DNA from: Spirochaetia bacterium
Lineage (GTDB): Bacteria > Patescibacteriota > Minisyncoccia > UBA6257 > UBA9933
Length of the DNA stretch: 16,221 nt
Direction of reading: 5' to 3'
Assembly: GCA_007279775.1 (NCBI GenBank)
Contig: QYPD01000018.1
Coordinates: 1-16,221, forward strand
Positions within the stretch are counted from its first letter, which is position 1; each line of letters opens with the position of its first letter. Both the position numbers and the translations under genes were made by a program. Below, in pieces: positions 4,974 through 11,438 of the stretch. Under the pieces are notes generated by a model. The model had not been told where the DNA came from and made no database searches. It was given only the letters and a program-made list of their open reading frames with translations.

Positions 4974-5312
4974 ATGCAAAAAACAATGGAAAACGAGGAA
5001 ATTATTAAACAAATTGAAAATCTTTTGGGGGAATTAAGGCAATCATTGAATATGCCCAAAATGATTTTGTCGCAGAATATTAAAAATAAAAAAAGTGAAT
5101 TTTCTGGTCTGCGGGGGAATATCTACGAACTTATAGAAGATGGATTTTTTGACGAACCAAAGACAATATCTGAATTGCAAAAAAAATTAAAAGATAGGGG
5201 CATAAAAAGACCAACTACGACATTGATGCCGTCATTAACGTTTTTAGTTGTTAAAAGAATTCTCGACAGAGATAAACCGGAGAAAGGTCTATATAAATAT
5301 TTTAAAAGATAA
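4974..5312 (+). CDS. Small winged-helix-like protein A, first gene of candidate defence operon
   Basis: A 112-aa protein with a helical N terminus (EEIIKQIENLLGELRQSL) and a C-terminal domain, residues ~46-112, that looks like a winged helix: YELIEDGFFDEPKTISELQ, a middle helix pair, then VVKRILDRDK and the wing YKYFKR. The same layout (L-x3-[E/D]-G-[FY]-F, ~20 residues, G-x3-P, then L-x-R and a final Y) recurs in the proteins at 5318 and 6139, so the three are probably paralogous modules. I cannot name a family. No Shine-Dalgarno; an alternative ATG lies at 4986. Next gene starts 5 nt after the stop. A DNA- or protein-binding sensor or regulator role is inference. Confidence 0.65.
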   Translation: MQKTMENEEIIKQIENLLGELRQSLNMPKMILSQNIKNKKSEFSGLRGNIYELIEDGFFDEPKTISELQKKLKDRGIKRPTTTLMPSLTFLVVKRILDRDKPEKGLYKYFKR

Positions 5313-5317
5313 AATTT

Positions 5318-5665
5318 ATGGAAAAAAACTTAAAAAAATTAACAGATGAAATAATTGCTCGGGTTTTAGAATTGGCTGAACTTGCCGGAGGTGAAATTAT
5401 TCCAGAATTAAAATGGGCACAAGGCACAAAGGATGTTTTAAGGGTTATACGTGGAGCAACAGGGGGTTTAAGAGTTTTAGTGGACGAAGGATATTTCGAC
5501 AATCCTAGACAACTATCAGAAATTATTGAGAAACTCAAACAAGAGGGTAGACATTATCCAAGCGCAACAATTTCAATGGGATTGTTAAATCTTGTGAAAG
5601 AAAGAGTTCTTATGAGATTTCGCGACAAAGGAGATAAAAAATGGAAATATGTTACGAGAAAATAA
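5318..5665 (+). CDS. Small winged-helix-like protein B, paralogue of A
   Basis: A 115-aa protein with a helical N-terminal segment (KLTDEIIARVLELAELAG) followed by the same C-terminal module as the 4974 product: LRVLVDEGYFDNPRQLSEI, then GRHYPSATISMGLLNLV, RVLMRFRDKG and WKYVTRK. Identity with A is concentrated in the EGYF turn, the helix that follows and the terminal aromatic. It lies 5 nt after gene A and is followed 4 nt later by the third gene, so all are in one transcript. Function unknown; tandem paralogues may form a heteromer or recognise different partners. Confidence 0.65.
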   Translation: MEKNLKKLTDEIIARVLELAELAGGEIIPELKWAQGTKDVLRVIRGATGGLRVLVDEGYFDNPRQLSEIIEKLKQEGRHYPSATISMGLLNLVKERVLMRFRDKGDKKWKYVTRK

Positions 5666-5669
5666 AATT

Positions 5670-6155
5670 ATGAATCAAGAGGAAATAAATAAACAAATCT
5701 TTGCGCAACTCGACGATCACGAAAAGCGAATTCGCATGCTCGAAGTTGATGTGCGGCCCACAAAGAAAAAGGTAGTTCATGGACAAACCGAAATTGATAA
5801 TCCAGGTGATTTAACCTTGGCAATAGTTAATAAAGTTGGCGACTGTGATGAGAGTGAAGAAATACAAAGCAAAGTTCTCGATCAAAGAAGTGCAGAAGGG
5901 AAAATTTTACTATGCTTCTATATTTCATATAAATATTTTAAGAATGTTTGGCTAACAACGGGCGATATAGAGAAAATCACATCGGATTTGGGAACCAAGA
6001 TAGCCGTAGGTAACGTTTCGAATAAAATAAAAAAAGAATTAAGGCAATACCTTGAAAGCGGAACCGCGAGAAAGCAGGGACAGCCAACTCTCTACAGGTT
6101 AAATCGTAAAGGTGTAAGACGCTTCGAAGAAATTATTTATGGAAAAGAGAAATAA
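5670..6155 (+). CDS. Small DNA-binding-like protein C (161 aa)
   Basis: I start it at ATG 5670 (MNQEEINKQIF), four bases after the previous stop; an upstream ATG at 5649 would add seven residues overlapping gene B and has no better signal. The N terminus is a short coiled coil (FAQLDDHEKRIRMLEV), then a linker with VRPTKKKVVHGQ, and residues ~80-155 form another winged-helix-like module (YKYFKNVWLTTGDIEKI, VGNVSNKIKKELRQYL, wing KQGQPTLYRLNRKG). Its EEI-type N terminus resembles that of protein A. Overlaps the next gene by 17 nt, which implies coupled translation. No named family recognised. Confidence 0.62.
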   Translation: MNQEEINKQIFAQLDDHEKRIRMLEVDVRPTKKKVVHGQTEIDNPGDLTLAIVNKVGDCDESEEIQSKVLDQRSAEGKILLCFYISYKYFKNVWLTTGDIEKITSDLGTKIAVGNVSNKIKKELRQYLESGTARKQGQPTLYRLNRKGVRRFEEIIYGKEK

Positions 6156-6813
6156 AAAAACTGCCGATTCCGCTCCCATGGCTCTACAAATCCTTTGGGA
6201 AGAGGGATATTTTAAAAATTGGATTGATCGTAGCAAGGTTGAAGCGCATCTTAGCAAACGAGGAAATAATTTTCCAGAACATAATTTAAGAATGGCGCTA
6301 GCACGTGCAAATTTTCTCACTCCTCGTAAAAATGGAAATATTATCGAATATATTCAAAAAAAACCTCCTATAAGTAAGGAGATTGATGATATTGAATCAG
6401 ATTTATTCGATACTATATTGATACAAAGACTTGGAAAGAGTTTTGAGCAAGAAGTTGCTGATTTGTATCTTAATTTTGGGAGAAGCGGTAATTGTACTGC
6501 CTTTTTACTTCGTAAAATTCTTGAAAAGTTAATTTATATTGCTTTCGCAAAGAACGGCATGGAATCAAAGTTAGAAGATAAGGCTTTCCTTGGTAGATTG
6601 GTCGGCTTGGATGCAATGATTGATACTGCGGCTCGAGAGAAATTAGGAGGTATTCCATTCCTTCTGCCGAAGACAGCACAGGAAATACATGGCATTAAAT
6701 TTCTTGGCGACACATCAGCACATAATCCCTTAACTGATGTAGATATGAGAACCATTTTACCTCAAATGCCGTTTATTATTACGGCCTATAAAGAATTGGC
6801 ACAACGAATATGA
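6139..6813 (+). CDS. Winged-helix module fused to DUF4145/HEPN-like domain
   Basis: A 224-aa two-domain protein. Residues ~11-75 repeat the module of proteins A and B (ALQILWEEGYFKNWIDRSKV, GNNFPEHNLRMALARANFL, IIEYIQKK). Residues ~115-224 look like a DUF4145/HEPN-like helical domain: CTAFLLRKILEKLIYIAFA and IKFLGDTSAHNPLTD, matching the family's L-[KR]-x-LGN-x-AAH type motif. The catalytic HEPN R-x4-6-H is not obvious: Lys-187 stands where Arg is usual, so RNase activity is doubtful. DUF4145/HEPN domains are frequent in restriction and abortive-infection systems. Sharing its N-terminal module with two stand-alone neighbours suggests they act in one complex, with this as an effector or adaptor. 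Alternative start ATG 6178 would trim 13 residues. Confidence 0.65.
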   Translation: MEKRNKKTADSAPMALQILWEEGYFKNWIDRSKVEAHLSKRGNNFPEHNLRMALARANFLTPRKNGNIIEYIQKKPPISKEIDDIESDLFDTILIQRLGKSFEQEVADLYLNFGRSGNCTAFLLRKILEKLIYIAFAKNGMESKLEDKAFLGRLVGLDAMIDTAAREKLGGIPFLLPKTAQEIHGIKFLGDTSAHNPLTDVDMRTILPQMPFIITAYKELAQRI

Positions 6814-6842
6814 CCTGGTCAACAAAAAATTAGGCGAAATTT

Positions 6843-7352
6843 ATGAAAAAAATAAAGAAAAGAAGTAGGGGTAGAAATACTTTTGTGGGTAATTCCGGTG
6901 AACATTTTGTTATGGCAGAATTACTTAAGCAAGGTATAATAGCCGCATTAGCGCCGAGAAATAGTCATGATTTTGATGTTTTAGCGACTGACGGGAAGCG
7001 TTCGGTGAATATAAGAGTTAAGACAAAATCAATACCATCAGTTGTTTGGCAATTTACAGCGAAGAAGAATGGTAATATTTATGAAAATATAGCCAGAGGA
7101 AAAGATTTTGTTTGTTTAGTAGATTTAAAGGAGGTTTATGATAACCCCGATTATTACATAGTCCCAACACAAAAAATAAATAATGCAGTAAAAAATGATT
7201 TTAATAGATGGCTTTTAAAACCGGATCGACATGGCAAAAAACATGATAAGACAAAAACTCATAGAATTTTCGGTCAAGAAGAATATCATCAACAGATGTT
7301 AGGGAAGATAAAAGGTAATTGGTCCATCCTCAAACTAAAATCTTTTAGATAA
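6843..7352 (+). CDS. PD-(D/E)XK-like nuclease with variant catalytic motif
   Basis: A 169-aa protein with the start of a restriction-endonuclease-like fold: GNSGEHFVMAELLKQG (Glu-20), NSHDFDVLATD (Asp-45) and SVNIRVKTKS (Lys-60). This matches the group whose core reads GE-x-F-x-x-A-E-L ... [F/I]-D ... [E/Q]-V-K-T, but the usual Glu/Gln before V-K is Arg-58. The remainder is Lys/His-rich (KPDRHGKKHDKTKTHR), plausible for nucleic-acid contact. It starts 29 nt after the HEPN-like gene, on the same strand, and is followed 6 nt later by another PD-(D/E)XK-type gene. Activity may be lost or altered by the Arg substitution; a binding role is possible. Confidence 0.6.
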   Translation: MKKIKKRSRGRNTFVGNSGEHFVMAELLKQGIIAALAPRNSHDFDVLATDGKRSVNIRVKTKSIPSVVWQFTAKKNGNIYENIARGKDFVCLVDLKEVYDNPDYYIVPTQKINNAVKNDFNRWLLKPDRHGKKHDKTKTHRIFGQEEYHQQMLGKIKGNWSILKLKSFR

Positions 7353-7358
7353 TTCTAC

Positions 7359-7853
7359 ATGGATCCCGAACAAATATTAAAAGGCCGTATGGCCGAATCA
7401 TTAGTAAGTGAATTATTGCGTGAAGCCGGTAATCAAGTTTATAGTTTTGGTTATGAATCTACTTTGCAAAATCTAACTCAGGTTGAAAAGGTTTTTAATA
7501 GAGATTGCGAAATAGGAGAAAAGATACGAGATATTCCAGATTTATTAGTGGTGAATAAAAATGGCGAACCGTTTTTTATAGAGGTTAAATTTCGTTGGCA
7601 TCAAAAATGGCACAAAGATGATCCCAAAATGCTGAATCGTCTAAGTCATTTTTGGAGACCAATAATTATTTTTGTGAATTGTCGTCGCAAGCCTTATTTT
7701 TTGATAACAAAACCGCCTTATCGCGACAAAAGCGGAGAGTTAAAGGGCTTGCCACTGGAAAGTGCAGATTATTTAAATATCTCTAAAGATATTCTTGGAA
7801 AATATATTTTTTTAGTAGAAAAATATTTAACGCCGACATTGAATAATCATTAA
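7359..7853 (+). CDS. PD-(D/E)XK nuclease-family protein
   Basis: A 164-aa protein with an intact PD-(D/E)XK motif: Glu-13 in LKGRMAESLVSELL, P60-D61 in RDIPDLLVV, and E75-x-K77 in PFFIEVKFR. Strand and helix order agree with a single-domain restriction-like or Holliday-junction-resolvase-like nuclease. The C-terminal part has HFWRPIIIFVNCRRKPYFLI, hydrophobic core strands, then a helical tail. It follows the variant nuclease gene by 6 nt and is the last nuclease of the operon. With no methyltransferase or helicase nearby it is not an ordinary type I-III restriction subunit. Substrate unknown. Confidence 0.7.
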   Translation: MDPEQILKGRMAESLVSELLREAGNQVYSFGYESTLQNLTQVEKVFNRDCEIGEKIRDIPDLLVVNKNGEPFFIEVKFRWHQKWHKDDPKMLNRLSHFWRPIIIFVNCRRKPYFLITKPPYRDKSGELKGLPLESADYLNISKDILGKYIFLVEKYLTPTLNNH

Positions 7854-7883
7854 AAGGTCGAAAATTTAGACAATAAAAAATCT

Positions 7884-8192
7884 ATGTTAAAACCTGTTAA
7901 ATTTGCAAACGCGGTGGCGTTAGTTTCAGTGATTTTTCAGTTGGGATATACGATTAAAATGGCGGTGGTGCCAGACTGGGCACACTATTGGATGGATACA
8001 ATGATGCCCGGATATAATATGGCTTCCATTGAAACAAATACTGTTAGCTGGGGAATGGCGATAATTGGAGTATTAATGATGGGAGTTCTTGCTTGGGTTG
8101 GCGCTTTCTTGGTTATTTGGCTTTATAACTGTTGCGAGAAGTGCTGCGGTAATTGCGGTGATAAGTGTTGTGATGGCAGTTGCAATAAATAA
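7884..8192 (+). CDS. Small two-TM membrane protein with Cys-rich tail (DUF5676-like)
   Basis: A 102-aa protein with a membrane helix at ~7-25 (FANAVALVSVIFQLGYTI), a loop rich in aromatic and Met residues, and a second helix at ~56-81 (WGMAIIGVLMMGVLAWVGAF). The pattern N-terminal KP-x-K-x-A-x-A plus W-x-x-A-x-x-G-V ... W-x-x-G resembles the small DUF5676 membrane family. The last 20 residues hold eight cysteines (CCEKCCGNCGDKCCDGSC), suited to binding Cu, Zn or an Fe-S cluster, probably on the cytoplasmic or membrane surface. It starts 30 nt after the nuclease gene and ends at a strong terminator, so it may share the operon. Role unknown; metal handling is inference. Confidence 0.65.
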   Translation: MLKPVKFANAVALVSVIFQLGYTIKMAVVPDWAHYWMDTMMPGYNMASIETNTVSWGMAIIGVLMMGVLAWVGAFLVIWLYNCCEKCCGNCGDKCCDGSCNK

Positions 8193-8200
8193 AATAAAAA

Positions 8201-8236
8201 ACCGCCTCCGCCGGTCGGCGGATCGGCGGTTTTTTT
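8201..8236 (+). terminator. Strong Rho-independent terminator
   Basis: ACCGCC (8201-8206) pairs with GGCGGT (8225-8230) around an inner TCCGCC-ggtc-GGCGGA stem, followed by seven T. Upstream A-run allows activity on both strands. It ends the accessory region. Confidence 0.88.
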
Positions 8237-8242
8237 GTTGTT

Positions 8243-8271
8243 TTGCTTTTCAGAACGGTGAGTGTTATATT
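8243..8271 (+). promoter_or_regulatory. Promoter of ddl-lysS, probably leaderless
   Basis: TTGCTT (8243-8248), 17-bp spacer, TATATT (8266-8271). ATG 8278 is 6 nt after the -10, at the expected transcription start, and has no Shine-Dalgarno. Confidence 0.6.
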
Positions 8272-8277
8272 TTTTAA

Positions 8278-9270
8278 ATGGCGACCAAAAAATTAGGCAA
8301 AAAATTGAGAATTGGAATTGTTTTTGGCGGGAAATCGGTTGAGCATGAGGTTTCGGTTGTGTCCGCGAGAAATATCATTAAAGCTTTAGATAAAGGGAAA
8401 TACAAGGTAATTCCAATACATATAAAAAGAACGGGGAATTGGTTTTTAGATAGAAAAATTTTTAATAAAATAGACGTTGTTTTTCCGGTTATTCACGGAA
8501 TGTATGGCGAAGACGGCACTATCCAGGGTTTGCTAAAATTTTCGGGGTTGCCGTTTGTGGGCGCTGGAGTGCTTGGCTCCGCGATTGGAATGGACAAAGA
8601 TATTTCAAAACACCTTTTAAAGGAAGCCGGTATTCCCGTCGCTAAATTTATCACGCTATATTCCGGAGAAAAAATCTCATTTAAAAAAGTCTCGGAAAAA
8701 CTCGGTTCGCCCGTATTTGTTAAGCCCGCCAATACGGGTTCGTCTGTAGGCATAAACAAAGTTAAGGACGAAAAAGAGTTTAAAAAAGCCGTAAGTGAAG
8801 CGTTTAAATACGATTCAAAAGTTATTATTGAAGAAGCGATTAAGGGGAGAGAAATAGAGTGTTCCGTTTTGGGAAATGACGCGCCGATAGCTTCAATTCC
8901 CGGAGAAATTATTCCAAAGAACGGATTTTATTCCTATGAAGCGAAGTATATAGACAAAAAAGGAGCCGAGTTTAAAATTCCAGCCGGAGTTTCAAAAGAA
9001 ACAATTAAAAAAATTCAACAAACCGCCATTAGGGCGTTTAAGACTCTTAATTGTGCGGGAATGGGGCGAGTGGATTTCTTCCTTAAGAAAAATGGAGATT
9101 TATTAGTGAGTGAAATAAACACGATTCCCGGATTTACTTCAATAAGTATGTATCCGAAGTTATGGGAAGCGAGCGGAATTCCTTTGAGTAAGCTTTTAGA
9201 TAAATTAATCGGGTTGGCACTGGAAAGGTTTAAAAAGGAGCAAAAATTGTGCTATAATCATAAACAATGA
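8278..9270 (+). CDS. ddl: D-alanine--D-alanine ligase
   Basis: A 330-aa ATP-grasp enzyme that joins two D-Ala in the cytoplasm for peptidoglycan precursor synthesis. Landmarks: IVFGGKSVEHEVSVVS (14-29), HGMYGEDG (73-80), SPVFVKPANTGSSVGI (ATP lid, 144-159), FYSYEAKY (217-224), Mg ligands Asp-266 (GRVDFF), Glu-279 and Asn-281, and NTIPGFT. The Tyr in the SYEAKY omega loop is typical of D-Ala-D-Ala rather than D-Ala-D-Lac ligases. Length is in the normal range, though the segment between residues 55 and 65 is short. It has a promoter 6 nt upstream and overlaps lysS by the ATGA junction. Later genes rodA and mltG serve the same wall pathway. Confidence 0.96.
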   Translation: MATKKLGKKLRIGIVFGGKSVEHEVSVVSARNIIKALDKGKYKVIPIHIKRTGNWFLDRKIFNKIDVVFPVIHGMYGEDGTIQGLLKFSGLPFVGAGVLGSAIGMDKDISKHLLKEAGIPVAKFITLYSGEKISFKKVSEKLGSPVFVKPANTGSSVGINKVKDEKEFKKAVSEAFKYDSKVIIEEAIKGREIECSVLGNDAPIASIPGEIIPKNGFYSYEAKYIDKKGAEFKIPAGVSKETIKKIQQTAIRAFKTLNCAGMGRVDFFLKKNGDLLVSEINTIPGFTSISMYPKLWEASGIPLSKLLDKLIGLALERFKKEQKLCYNHKQ

Positions 9271-10721
9271 GCGAAGACGTTATAAAAGTAAAACTTGAAA
9301 AATTGGAGAATTTGAAGAAGGCAGGAATGGACCCGTATCCGGAAAAGACCGGCAGGACGATTTCCAATGCCGAGGCGCTGGAGAAATTTGACGCCTTTCA
9401 GAAATCCCAGAAAGAAGTTGTTTTGGCGGGCCGGTTGAAATCTTTCCGCCCGATGGGCGGAGCGGCTTTCGGCAATATTGAAGACGGCTCGACGAAAATC
9501 CAGATTTTTTTTCGGAAAGAAAATTTAGCCGAAGAAAAATACGCGCTTTTTACGGACAACGTTGAAATGGGCGATTTTATAGAGGCAAAAGGAATTCTTT
9601 TTTTGACAAAAAAGGAAGAAAGAACCTTGGAAGTACGTGACTGGAAAATTCTTTCAAAAAACATTCGCCCGATTCCGGCGGAATATTATGGCATAAAAGA
9701 CGAAGAAGATATTTTGCGGAAAAGATATTTGGATTTGGCGCTTAATCCCGATGCCCGCGATTTATTCAAAAAGAAAAACGTTTTTTGGCAGACAATAAGG
9801 AATTATTTGGCGGATGCCGGATTTTTGGAAGTGCAAACTCCGGTGCTTGAGCATATTCCGGGCGGAGCGGACGCCGAGCCGTTTATTACCCACTACAACG
9901 CTTTGGACCAGGATTTCTATCTTCGCATTTCTTTGGAGCTTCCGCTTAAGCGGCTTTTGGTGGGAGGGTTTGAAAAAATTTTTGAAATCGGCAGGGTTTT
10001 CAGAAATGAGGGAATGGACAAGGAACACCTTCAGGAATTTGAGTACACGGAATTTTATTGGGCGTATTCGGATATGAAAAAGGGAATGGATTTTGTGGAA
10101 AAATTGTTTAAGGAAATTGTTTTGAAAGTTGCGGGTGGTTATGAAACAGAATTTGAAGGAGAAAAGATAAACTGGAATGTTGATTTTCCACGAGTGGACT
10201 ATTTTGAAGAATTTAAAAAAGAAGCCGGAATTGATTTGAATAAAAAAATTGAAGTTTTGGAATTGAAGAAAAAATTGGACGAGTTGGGAGTGAAATATGA
10301 AAAAGGCTGGGGCAAGGGCAGATTGATAGATGCGATTTACAAAAGAACGGTGCGGCAAAAACTTATTCAGCCGTGCTTTTTGACTGGGCATCCGATTGAG
10401 ATTTCGCCGCTGGCGAAATCGGACCCGGAAAACCCGAAAAAGGTTTTACGGTTTCAGTTGGTTGCCGGAAAGTCTGAGTTGGGCAACGGATTTTCGGAAC
10501 TTAACGATCCAGTAGAACAGAAAAACAGATTTTTGGAACAAATGAAAGCGCGCAAAGCCGGAGATAAAGAAGCGCAAATGATGGACGAGGATTTTGTGGA
10601 GGCGCTTGAATATGGAATGCCGCCAGCGCTTGGTTTTGGAATGAGCGAGAGATTCTTTGCTTTTATAATGAATAAGTCGGTGAGGGAAACGACGATTTTT
10701 CCGTCTTTACGCGAGAAATAA
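9267..10721 (+). CDS. lysS: Lysyl-tRNA synthetase, class II
   Basis: A 484-aa class II LysRS that charges tRNA-Lys. An OB-fold anticodon-binding domain lies at ~50-130 (VVLAGRLKSFRPMGGAAFGN), then motif 1 around residues 178-200 (FLEVQTPVLEHIPGGADAEPF), motif 2 at ~238-267 (IFEIGRVFRNEGMDKEHLQ) and motif 3 at ~454-475. Motif 3 reads GFGMSERFFAFIMN, keeping the ATP-binding Arg-462 but with Glu in place of the usual Asp before it. The protein ends shortly after (SVRETTIFPSLREK), as is normal. Translation is coupled to ddl by a 4-nt ATGA overlap. GC-rich hairpin DNA rather than a clear terminator follows. Confidence 0.96.
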   Translation: MSEDVIKVKLEKLENLKKAGMDPYPEKTGRTISNAEALEKFDAFQKSQKEVVLAGRLKSFRPMGGAAFGNIEDGSTKIQIFFRKENLAEEKYALFTDNVEMGDFIEAKGILFLTKKEERTLEVRDWKILSKNIRPIPAEYYGIKDEEDILRKRYLDLALNPDARDLFKKKNVFWQTIRNYLADAGFLEVQTPVLEHIPGGADAEPFITHYNALDQDFYLRISLELPLKRLLVGGFEKIFEIGRVFRNEGMDKEHLQEFEYTEFYWAYSDMKKGMDFVEKLFKEIVLKVAGGYETEFEGEKINWNVDFPRVDYFEEFKKEAGIDLNKKIEVLELKKKLDELGVKYEKGWGKGRLIDAIYKRTVRQKLIQPCFLTGHPIEISPLAKSDPENPKKVLRFQLVAGKSELGNGFSELNDPVEQKNRFLEQMKARKAGDKEAQMMDEDFVEALEYGMPPALGFGMSERFFAFIMNKSVRETTIFPSLREK

Positions 10722-10888
10722 AACTCGCCATCAATTCGCACGAAAACACGCTATCAATTTCCCCAGCGTGGAAATTGCGCTCACTCTCGGTCTCGCTCCT
10801 CCGACCGCGGTCGGAGACCATGGCCGTTCGGCCTGCGAGATGGTTTTCTTAGCGAATCGCTGGCTTTAATAGTAAGAATTGAAGAAAT
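10722..10888. other. GC-rich non-coding stretch with nested palindromes
   Basis: Between lysS and the next terminator lies an 18-bp perfect palindrome CTCCGACCGCGGTCGGAG (10799-10816), enclosed together with GGCCGttCGGCC (about 10821-10832) by outer arms TCTCGC and GCGAGA; AGCGAATCGCT follows. The stretch is much richer in GC than lysS or the array. I see no reading frame or canonical U-tailed terminator for lysS. It may be a structured RNA end, a repeat-family element or a remnant. Confidence 0.5.
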
Positions 10889-10918
10889 AATAAAAAACCG
10901 CATAGTGGATTATGCGGT
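10889..10918 (-). terminator. Rho-independent terminator of the 10948-11226 gene
   Basis: On the minus strand ACCGCATA (10918-10911) and TATGCGGT (10904-10897) form an 8-bp stem around six bases, followed by a run of six U and more AU. It sits about 30 nt after the stop. Confidence 0.85.
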
Positions 10919-10947
10919 GTTAGTGCCATAGCTTTTTTCATTGTTTG

Positions 10948-11226
10948 CTACGGCTTGTTGTGGTTCATGAGATCTCCTAATGCGTACCAGCCGGCGAAGC
11001 TTAGACACATCTGGATAGCTGTCAGATGGCTTCCCATCTTTCGTAGTCTTCCTTCCTTAGCGTATTGCTTAGCGCCATCGCTAAGGTAGTGGGCGTGAGC
11101 AAGTATTTCGTCGTTGTCGAGTGAGGCGAAAGTGCGCCTTGGATCCATACGGGTTTTGGGGATGTTTGCTTCACGAAGCTTCCACTCGTACATCTCAATT
11201 ACTGAAATGACTTTTTCAGGGGTCAT
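10948..11226 (-). CDS. Conserved hypothetical protein, 92 aa
   Basis: A 92-aa soluble, helical protein (MTPEKVISVIEMYEWKLREA ... LTAIQMCLSFAGWYALGDLM). From memory, this resembles small hypothetical proteins annotated in Parcubacteria, with a shared MDP-x-RTF ... EILAHAHYL and LTAIQMCLSF-GWY pattern; no function is known to me. It is a stand-alone unit: AAGGAG 8 nt before the ATG, a TTGACA promoter with a palindrome filling the spacer, and its own terminator. The conserved histidines in AHAHYL and aromatic C-terminal helix could form a small helical bundle with a ligand or metal site, but that is speculation. Confidence 0.82.
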   Translation of the reverse strand: MTPEKVISVIEMYEWKLREANIPKTRMDPRRTFASLDNDEILAHAHYLSDGAKQYAKEGRLRKMGSHLTAIQMCLSFAGWYALGDLMNHNKP

Positions 11227-11279
11227 ATCAAATTCTCCTTTCTCAATCTTCGTAGATTTATTGGTAGTGTGCTGGCATC

Positions 11280-11309
11280 ACTCTATCAAAAACCATTTGA
11301 TAGTGTCAA
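11280..11309 (-). promoter_or_regulatory. Promoter with palindromic operator in its spacer
   Basis: On the minus strand TTGACA (11309-11304), 18-bp spacer, TAGAGT (11285-11280). The spacer is occupied by a perfect inverted repeat, CTATCAAA/TTTGATAG with a 5-bp gap (11283-11303), touching the -35 and overlapping the -10. A dimeric repressor bound there would block polymerase; this is the clearest operator candidate in the window. Confidence 0.7.
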
Positions 11310-11399
11310 GAAAATTATGGCCTCCTTTGCTGGGTACGTCCAAAACTATAAAACGGAATTTATTTAGTGCTCAACCAAGTAAGTTAAACCTTATAACAT

Positions 11400-11438
11400 A
11401 AAAAAAGAGGCCGTCCCAACCCGAATAGGACGTGCCTC
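11400..11438 (-). terminator. Rho-independent terminator of the 12054-11437 operon
   Basis: Minus strand GAGGC-ACGTCC pairs with GGGACG-GCCTC, followed by seven U (11406-11400). Its first arm overlaps the last stop codon. Confidence 0.85.

Noticed and set aside
9762..10391. 209-aa frame on the minus strand inside lysS
   Set aside because: Antisense shadow of a convincing lysS gene; Phe/Lys/Ile-rich product with no family resemblance.
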